A DNA stretch of 64,000 bases from Undaria pinnatifida (lineage: Eukaryota; Sar; Phaeophyceae; Laminariales; Alariaceae): NCBI GenBank assembly GCA_012845835.1, contig JABAKD010000025.1:6148319-6212318 (forward strand), written 5' to 3'. A model generated the notes under the pieces. That model did no database searches. It was given only the letters and a program-made list of their open reading frames with translations, and was not told the origin of the DNA. The number at the start of each line of letters is the position of its first letter. Position 1 is the first letter of the stretch. Shown in pieces: positions 56,610 to 64,000 of this stretch. The position numbers and the translations under genes were made by a program.

Positions 56610-59550
56610 CCCGTTGGAAGGACCCTCACCAGTGTGCGTTCGAAAAAGTACATGGAAAAACTATTGTATGTGTTTTTAACAACTTGAACATTCAATATAC
56701 CGACGGGAACTAACAAACCGAGATTCCCCGCGTATTGCATTTGTCTGCATGTAGATTACGATACTTTGTGTATTCAAGGTAGTGACTGCCAATCTAATAG
56801 ATAACAATGGACTGCAGATACCATATTCAAATACGCCGCCTTTGATCAGAAGTCGGTAGCCAGAGGAACCTGATACTCAAGAGATTAAACACAAGTGGCA
56901 CGACATGTTCATATGGACCTCTCTGTGTGAATAGCGGTAATGTGGACGTAATCATGTGTCTTCGACAATCAAAATACGAATGAAACATCATATTCTGATC
57001 TGTTGTATGGACAACTAAAATATGAATGAAACCATGTCCCAAAATATTACGCGTGGTGTAATCAGCTAGAAAAACTGTAGATAAGAAGCGCAAACCATGT
57101 GCGGTACGCCCCCTGAACTAGTACCCAGCAGTGACACGAGTACATAAAGCCGAAGAAAATGGAAAACTATGAACGCTGGTTCGGCACGACAATTAAAATG
57201 CATACTATTCAGTTTTACGTATGTACGTACGAACTCGAAAGAAATGTCTGTCAAAACAGATTGTACAGTAATAGACTACGAGTGTAGTTTTATCACAAAA
57301 GCTATACTTGAGATGCTGTTTCGATGTTCAGCGAGGTATATCCCAGAAAATGACAACGTCAGAACGTATATGCTGTGGCGTCGATACTACGCCCTCTCAC
57401 TTGAACCCTACCGCAGAGCAAACAGAAAACTGAATAATAATGCAGAAATCGTGCATTTACCATGCGTCCAGCGCTGTACTTCACTGTGCACATGCCACCT
57501 ACGAAACTGTTGACCGACCATGTCTTTAGTGCTGCACTGCACTGTGCACGCACCACCTGCAGTTTGTGAGCAACAGGTGCTCGTATTACTACACGGAATA
57601 AAAGTTGAACCTACATGTTAGTACAACCAAGCTGATACTGCTGCTACCGTGGACTACAGTTCACACGAAATAAAGTTGCACTACGTTCATACGTACACAT
57701 AATGAAAAGCAGTCGTCAAAACTCAACCGTGTTTTTTAGTTGCAATAATGTTGCTGTTATTCCGAGAGTGAAACAATTTTGTAGCCAATGAAAGAACTCG
57801 AAGTCGAGTCCAGCACGCAATCGCCATGCTTTGTTTGCGCTTTCCTGATGCATGCTTCATGTAATACTTCGAAATATACTACCGGTAGTACGTGATGAGA
57901 CTGCAAATGAAACAAAAAAATAAGCTGAAAAAACATGTCGACGCAAGTCAAGTACAGCAGAGATGCATATCGTGTTGTACAGCAGTAGTAAATCCATAGT
58001 CTATATGTAAAAATACTCGTACGAATGTCAACAGCTACTTCAACAACGGCGGTGGTGATTATATCAACCCCCCCCCCCCCCCCCGCCGAATACAAAACCA
58101 AAGGAGCAAACAAAGGCAGATACCAATAATAGCTAGTGCGCCTGTTGCTGGTGGTCTTGCTGTTAGTTGGTGTTCGGACATTTTCGGGATCCTGGTAGCT
58201 AGTTGTGTGTACCCTACCAGGGGGGGAGGTTTGTAACGCAAAGTCTCGCGGCGTAATAGCCCTATGCTTCCTGCTGCTGGTAACATGGGTAGGAATGGAC
58301 GTTGGGTAATCGTGGGCTGTCTGCAGCAGTACGAAATAACGACGACGTTTCATCCAGGAAACAAGTCGACCGGAATGGCCGCATGCATTCCATGATACGC
58401 AGCAGCAACAGCAGCGGGAGAAGTCATGGAGGTGGCACATCTGGTTGTTTATTGCAAGCCGAGCTTTTGGGTTCGGCAACATCGCGGAGCGAGGGGGGGG
58501 CGAGGTCTGGTCGAGTTAGTAGAACCCGGAAGAATGAATGACTCGTTTTATTATCACGATTGGTACATCTGTCGATAAGAAGGTTGTTTTTGGTTGAATG
58601 TGACGTTCATTCACTCACGGCAAGTGTGGGACCCGTGAATAGTGGACGACGTATCGCTTGGTTGCGGCAAGTGTGGCCCGCAGATAGAATCACCTAAGAT
58701 TCATTCTGGATGGTATGCGTAACCGTTTCGCGTGATAGATTTGGAGTGTGTTTTCAAGTTCAAATCAAGCAGTGTTTGTGAGTCTGAAACTTGTAGTGTT
58801 CTTCTGGTGTAGATAGGTGCAGAAGGGGTCTGGTGCAGCTGATATACATACGATATCGTTGTGGAGGAAAGTGGTTTGTGGGTGCACTATGAGAAGTGTG
58901 CAGCAGATGTTTGGTATTGGTGGTGGCACTGATTATTTTGAATTTGCGGGTATCTCATGATTGGCAGTGAGTCTTCTGATTGATCGCAAAATAGCGGAGG
59001 GTGAGCATGTTCATGAATGCACGGTTGTTCTATTAAAAGTATCTTTTTGCGAAGCCTTGTTCGAAGTGGAGAACAGTGAAGCTCGAAATGTTTTTGCGAT
59101 GACCGAACAATTTTTGTAGCTGGGAGGGCTTAGGCTGTTCATGGCGACATTGGCGACATTTTATGGTTTCCTTGCTAAACTGTTTTGAGATACGAGTACA
59201 CGAACGAGATCCAAAAAGGGAGAATTTTCGGTTTCATGGTGGTTTGTAAGCGACCAACAAATCGGGTTATTAAGCTTGTTGGCGAGGATTGGTTAAATTA
59301 GCTTAGACTATGGCTTTTGCTGGTGTCTTTTGTTTGCGGTCGCCTAGATGTGTTGGCGAAATGGGATGGCGCGTCCTTGTGACCGTACAGGACATGCTCG
59401 TCTCAAAATGAGAGAGGGGGTGCAAAAGCCACGATTAATCATTGGATTTCCGATGTTGTTTTTCCGAACTTGATGGATGGTTGCAACCCTGTTTGGGAAT
59501 TTCAAGGAGGGATAATTTGAGAATTTAATTCCACTCACAAGCAAGTTATT
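56610..59550. other. No recognised gene; possible upstream part of the DIRS-like element
   Basis: A 241-residue minus frame (57757-58482) contains a run of Cys and several Tyr/Leu-rich stretches but no recognised domain; part of it passes through a C run at 58070-58084. 58540-59550 has no long frame. Gag-like sequence of the DIRS-like element would be expected near 59550 but is not seen. Confidence 0.3.
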
Positions 59551-59769
59551 TTGCATTTGCTTGGCAATGAAAAACGGGGTGGCTTGTGGATGGTCAGATA
59601 CTCTTTGTATCGTGGAGGTCGCAGGCTAGTTTTCGTTCAAGATAAATTATTTGTTTGCAGACAAGAATTTATGCTATACTTAGGGTTACTGATCCGGATA
59701 CCGACCCCAATGCCTGTGCGCTCTGGTGCTGCCCAAGTTTCTCGCCGAAATCGGAACACCGAAAAAAAT

Positions 59770-60775
59770 ATCCTGGTAAAGATCATTCTGATGAGCAAGG
59801 ACGACGTGTCCGACGCTTTTCGCAACGTCCGGGTAGACGCGGACGAAGTCCACCAATTTTGCTAGAAAGTCGGAGAGTTGGTAGTGATTGACTTCGTTTG
59901 ACGTCTGGGGTGTCTGGGTCCCCTGGAGTTTGGGGCGTCCTGTCGGCGGCCGCCGAATACACGCGCACTGCAACACCTCGATTAGTTCAACCCAGCTCTT
60001 AGGCGAAGGAAAACGAATGATGGCCCACATAGAGGTGATGGAACGGTGGGAAGGTGGAAAACCCACGCTGATTCCGCCGGGCGCAAGAATCAGAGCACAC
60101 GCCGGTGGAGAAAGAGACGATCCGTTTTTCGCGGCGGTGTACGTAGACGATTACTTTCTGGTTAAGGTGCAACACTCAGGTGGCGACATGACCCCCTAGC
60201 TCACGTCAGCCTCGTCTGCCTCGGATCACGTGCGGTTGTTCGGAAAGGGGAAGGAACGCGTAACGCCTATCCTAGCCCCCAAGAAGACCACAGACTGAAA
60301 CACCACAATCGATGCCCCAGGGATTACTATCAACTTATACGCTATGAAAATGTCGTTTCCGTGTGAGCATTGGCCGGTGGATCGCAGGCAAGCGAAGGTT
60401 AGGGAAGTTTTCACTATGGCCGGGAAGTTGTGGAACTTCACGTAGGTAGTGCGAGCTGGCAGATATTTCGTACGGGGACTGCTTCAGCTTACGGGGTTGC
60501 ACGACTCACCAGGTAACAAAAACTTGAATCGTACGGTGGAACTCGATAGAGAGTTCCACGCCGACCTCCTCTTCTGGAAATGGGCGATCGACAACGAGCT
60601 ACTGCTAGAGGGGGAGGCTCTAAGCGTTCCTTGCTACACGGCGATAAAACCACCCGCCAAAAAACACTACCTCGATCGACAACGAGCTACTGCTAGAGGG
60701 AGAGGCTCTACGCGTTCCTTGCTACATGGCGAAAAAATGACCCGCCAAAAGACACCACTTCTCCTACGCCAGTTT
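59770..60775 (+). pseudogene. DIRS-like reverse transcriptase
   Basis: Blocks across frames: ILMSKDDVSDAFRNVRVDAD, KVGELVVIDF, LLGEGKRMMAHIEVMERWEG, FFAAVYVDDYFLVKVQHSGG (YVDD catalytic motif intact), LFGKGKERVTPILAPKKTTD, REVFTMAGKLWNF, VVRAGRYFVRGLLQLTGLHD and FHADLLFWKWAIDNELL. The GKL....VVR.GR.F.R.LL pattern is characteristic of DIRS-type RT/RNase H. Stops at about 59863, 60197 and 60296 and an 88-bp tandem duplication (60586-60761) break the frame. Confidence 0.9.
60586..60761 (+). repeat. 88-bp tandem duplication in the DIRS-like RT/RNase H junction
   Basis: GATCGACAACGAGCTACTGC starts at 60586 and again at 60674; both copies continue through GAGGCTCTA.GCGTTCCTTG and end near CACCCGCCAAAA or GACCCGCCAAAA. 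88 is not a multiple of three, so it shifts the frame. Confidence 0.92.
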
Positions 60776-61265
60776 TGACGCGGCGGGCAGTTTTTGCGTT
60801 GAGAGGAAGGTATTTTGGAGGTATGACTTGCCGCAAGAACTCACCACCCAACTCAAACGAAAATCCGAACTTGGGAAGAACTGCACCATCACGAACAACT
60901 TGTTACAGTTACTGGGAATGGTTATGACAACGTTGGTCATTCTTGAATTTGTAGGAGACATGCCGGACGCGGCAGGGGACCCGATACTGATGAGAAGCGA
61001 CGCGACGTCGTGGATGTCTCGATGCGATGGGGCAAGGGATAAAAGGGCGTGCTTACTCATGATAATGCTCCGACGCCTAGAACTTATAGGGGTGTGGAAC
61101 CCCACGGCAAAATCAGTTCCGGCCGTGCCAAACACCCTAGAGGATGGCATCTCGCGTTGGCCCCGGTTGATGTTGACGCACAAGGTCAGAGAGCTAACAA
61201 ACTCTACGGGATGGTCTGAACAAGATCAGATAATGGGATTTAGGGATTTTCGAGATAACATTTAG
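60762..61265 (+). pseudogene. DIRS-like RNase H
   Basis: The frame 60828-61265 gives TNNLLQLLGMVMTTLVILEF, DPILMRSDATSWMSRCDGAR, KRACLLMIMLRRLELIGVWN and VPNTLEDGISRWPR, conserved end blocks of DIRS-type RNase H. The preceding FDAAGSFCVERKVFW just upstream contains the first Asp. The stop at 61265 probably ends the ORF. Confidence 0.88.
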
Positions 61266-61994
61266 ACAAGCAATATACATAGCAAGCACGACGATTTTTT
61301 GTGCAACCTGATGGCGAACGAATTATGCATAACCGACTTACTCACGCGTTCGTTGTTATTCACGGCCCGCGCTGAAGATACAGCTTCCATGCTCGATCTA
61401 TTCCCGTCGCCCAACATACTGCATACATAAGGCATGTGCGTCGCTCAGCATAGGGCATGCGTAGCACGCGTGTGACTCTTGGTCATCATTCGGCATGCAT
61501 GCGGTACGACAACGGACGCCAGGAACAGAGGAAAACAAGGGAGGAAAGAAAAATGAGGTTGAACTCTTGGTTGAAACACTCGAGCTTGGGTCATTTAGGC
61601 AAAGAACATAGGAAACATACTCAGAAAAGTGGAACTCTTAGGTAAAAGAAAAGAAAGAGCAGGGTCAAGGGCCATAGTTGAAGGCTCTTGATGATCCCGA
61701 TGAAGTGCTGAAAGTCCTGATTAAACTCATGTTCTCTCGTTGCTTCGTGCATAATAATCGTCAGAGGTTACTTAGCGGCGATCAACATTTTCTACAAGAC
61801 GTTCGTAGAATGCGAAATGCCGACGACGTCGCATTGCATGATCTGGGCAGTGGGAAAGGGATTAGACAGGGCGCACGGCATGTCGAACAACAAGGCACTG
61901 GTAAAATTGAAGTTAGCGTGGGCTATGCTTTCGCAAGGGCCACGCTTAGTAGCAAGTAGAATAGACGGAGGGCATGTGCTGTAGCTTGGACTCG
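61266..61994 (+). other. DIRS-like element, region between RNase H and recombinase
   Basis: Frame 61678-61959 (93 codons) reads coding-like (DVALHDLGSGKGIRQGARHV, GKIEVSVGYAFARATL) and may be the recombinase N-terminal part; not confirmed. The rest is unassigned. Confidence 0.4.
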
Positions 61995-62560
61995 CGGTGT
62001 CTCACTTTCTCTTGTGCAGAGAGTCAGAGTTGTGAGTATACGCGGAAGATCAAGTCCGCCCCGAGTTTTGTCCAACGCGGAACAGCCTTACTGGCCTTCA
62101 CGAAGGAATACAGATCGCATTCGAGAACAAATCGGCCTCCTCGGCAGCGCAGGTACAGTGTTTGACGTCGAAGAGTGACCAGTGGAGCGCAGGGTGCACC
62201 ACCACGCGAACTCGGCTCGCCAACGCGAGGGAGACTGGGGGCGCGTCGATGGGATCCTTCGAAGCGCTGGTTTAACTGCTCGACGTACACCTTCAGCTCC
62301 CAGGGGAGGCGCCGCTGACGATCAGGGGCACGTCGTTTGGATGGAGGGTATTTACTGGAACGGAAGCGGTCACGGCGCTGAGGTTGATGGCAGGAAGCAG
62401 TGGTAGAGACCCCATGCAATTCGCACTCCACTCGGGAAGAATCGGGGGGGGTTACCCATGTAGCTGCGGAGGGCGCCAATCCAACGTGCAGGAGGATGCA
62501 AGTCTCGGTCGGGCTTTCAGGAGACGTACCAGCGGGAGGCAGGGGAGGGAGCAGGCGCCT
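61995..62560 (+). pseudogene. DIRS-like tyrosine recombinase
   Basis: One frame with two stops reads FLLCRESEL (likely box with the first catalytic Arg), RPEFCPTRNSLTGLHEGIQI, VQCLTSKSDQWSAGCTTTRT, VHLQLPGEAPLTIRGTSFGW, TALRLMAGSSGRDPMQFALH and SGRIGG, giving the HxxR catalytic box (HSGR). After a frameshift at the G run near 62450 it continues APIQRAGGCKSRSGFQETYQ, the expected segment after HxxR. The final catalytic Tyr is not certain. A long antisense frame over the same bases is rejected. Confidence 0.85.
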
Positions 62561-62627
62561 CCTGCAAAATGCGTAGTATAAATATGTGTGCCAGGCTGGT
62601 CTTATGGTGTGAGTGTAACATAACCTC

Positions 62628-64000
62628 GATGTAAGATGGAGCGGGCTCAATCAGTGCTGGGGTCGGGCCCATAATGCTCGCATGGATTTTGGCATATCCA
62701 GTCTTTTTGAGCGTAAGAAAAAGCATAAGTGCGAGGAGCATATGCTCGAGCATTTTTCAGCCTAATTAGCATACACGCAGATAGTGGATGACCGTTACTG
62801 CTTCATTTTGGGCACCAAGCATACGTGTGAGAAGCATATGCTCGAGCGTATTGTAGCTAATCGAGCATACACACATAGGCGACGAGAACTGCTGCTTCAT
62901 TTTAGGCATACATCCTGTATGTAGGTATAGGCCATAAAGAAAAGTGTTTGGGATATTTCTAAATATTCCTGGTGTTTAATCATTCGATTATTTTGGTGGT
63001 ACTTCGAGTTAATTTTACCGGCGAGCATAAAGTGACATTTGAAGCATATATACCTGCCATCAAATGGAGAATAAGTGGGGGCACAAACCCCGATAATAAC
63101 CATATCTTGTGAGCATAAGTGATTTGTTTTAGTATCATAAAATCTGAAAAAATAGGCATCATGGGCCTGACCGTATTCAGTGCGGGTTGGGCTGATGTAA
63201 GATGTGTGTGGGGGGGTCGTAAACGTGTAGAAGGGAAGACAAGGACGGGGCTGCTCGGGTGCTGGCCGCTCGTACCATACTCGGGATATATTGCAGTGTA
63301 TACGATAGGGTGGTAGTAGTCCACCCAAGGGTCTACACGAAACATATTAATCCAGAATTCTTGTGCAATACCAAGCAGCAGTTCAGGCCTTTCCTTGTCC
63401 GAAAAAGTAGTTCAGGCGTTATTTTCGGGATCTGGGCAATCCTTTCCCCCGTAATTTTTGGAGTTCAACACCAACGGCGTTATACCGAGACGCCTGACAT
63501 TGCCGTTAAAGCGTGCCTAACACGTTCCTGGTGAAATATGGGCAAGATAGGTGCAAAAACTGTAGTAGTAGTAGTTCAGGCATGTCTTTATCAGAATATA
63601 TCGTTCAGGCATTTTTCCAGGCATGACTGAAAGGCTAAGGCCTCTCTGTGTCGTAGTAGTGTTAGTGATTTTTGTATTTTGCTTTGTTACTATAGACGGA
63701 AAAGCGAAAACAAAACACAACAAGAGGTCTGTGTTGTATTTCGTTCTTATCTTTCTACCCAATGGAGTAAGTACACCAAGTATCCGTAGGTGTAATGGAG
63801 TGACCTTCGTAGAAGGATGCTTTATAGATTTGCTCTGAAAATATGCAATTTTTGAAGCGAAACCACGCCATGTTAGAGGTCATTAGATGTGGCGCCCACG
63901 TCAAGGCCATCATAGATGGGCGATAGTAAAGGTGACGATTACGGAAGACGCAGGACGCCCCTCATCTCACTACCCTGCATACCGTGCCCTACCATGCCTA
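62628..64000 (-). repeat. Family D repeat, inverted copy, reaching the window end
   Basis: Reverse complement of 36400-37795 over its whole length by blocks: GATGGAGCGGGCTCAATCAG at 62634, the CATATGCTCGAGCAT palindromes at 62740-62855, TCAGTGCGGGTTGGGCTGAT at 63177, CCAGGCATGACTGAAAGGC at 63618, and GACGCAGGACGCCCCTCATC at 63948. It probably ends within a few bases of 64000. Confidence 0.85.

Larger units (their letters stand above)
59551..62580 (+). mobile_element. DIRS-like retroelement (RT, RNase H, tyrosine recombinase)
   Basis: On the plus strand in order: RT blocks (59770-60440), RNase H (60450-61265) and a tyrosine recombinase (61995-62560). RT and RNase H joined to a tyrosine recombinase instead of a DDE integrase defines the DIRS/YR class. 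Terminal repeats were not recognised, so the outer limits are minimum values. Many stops and shifts. Confidence 0.85.

Noticed and set aside
62024-62650. 208-residue minus frame
   Set aside because: It is antisense to the tyrosine recombinase blocks on plus, which have clear family similarity.
63948-64000. Telomere-like TAGGG words at the family D end
   Set aside because: The words are irregular (TAGGGTAGGGCAGGG on the other copy) and belong to an interspersed repeat, not a telomere.

Overview
The window reads as repeat-dense nuclear DNA of a eukaryote. No operons or bacterial-style gene packing are seen, no ribosomal RNA gene or functional tRNA gene was found, and no intact host protein gene could be recognised. 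Almost everything identifiable is a transposable element or a tandem repeat, mostly broken and nested. The mixture (Ty1/copia LTR elements, an APE-type LINE, tRNA-derived SINEs, DIRS-like tyrosine-recombinase retroelements, Tc1/mariner-like and MULE-like non-autonomous DNA elements, long minisatellites) fits a large-genome protist or alga. A stramenopile alga is my best guess, but that is a weak inference from the flavour of the DIRS-like and copia proteins.

Layout. 1-4070: 3' pieces of a LINE on the minus strand, a SINE, a family-D end fragment and a ~225 bp direct-repeat pair. 4439-17970: a nested block. An LTR starting at 4439 is split by a 1031 bp Tc1/mariner-like element (4578-5608) and ~2 kb of other repeats. 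It resumes at 7575-7668 and is followed by a gag-like reading frame (7831-8199). A young copia element (copia-A1, 8200-12212, 5-bp target duplication CACAG) is inserted in that frame. Then come a tandem SINE pair, a LINE copy, a copia RNase H fragment and a matching LTR (17731-17970).

17985-25600: minus LINE pieces, then one long plus-strand LINE (APE endonuclease plus reverse transcriptase, 19316 to about 25138). This LINE is broken by a 26-bp poly(A) insertion in the RT and by a 1151 bp element with 72-bp terminal inverted repeats in its 3' UTR. 26110-27230: a near-palindromic repeat (family C) and a G-rich tract. 27363-36178: two minus-strand LINE copies flanking a second copia-A element (28913-34216, target duplication AAGCG).

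36400-38900: family D repeats. 39490-47535: an old minus-strand copia (copia-B) with gag, protease, integrase, RT and RNase H remnants, expanded by tandem repeats. 47640-53250: repeat fragments, a SINE and a minus-strand tyrosine-recombinase relic. 53255-56570: three successive tandem arrays. 59551-62580: a DIRS-like element (RT, RNase H, tyrosine recombinase) on the plus strand. 62628-64000: an inverted copy of family D, cut by the window end.

The genes do not form a pathway. The logic of the region is successive insertion and decay. The most informative points are: two copia-A copies with precise target duplications but no visible protease or integrase; evidence that defective copies moved recently; and several minisatellites that arose inside element coding regions.
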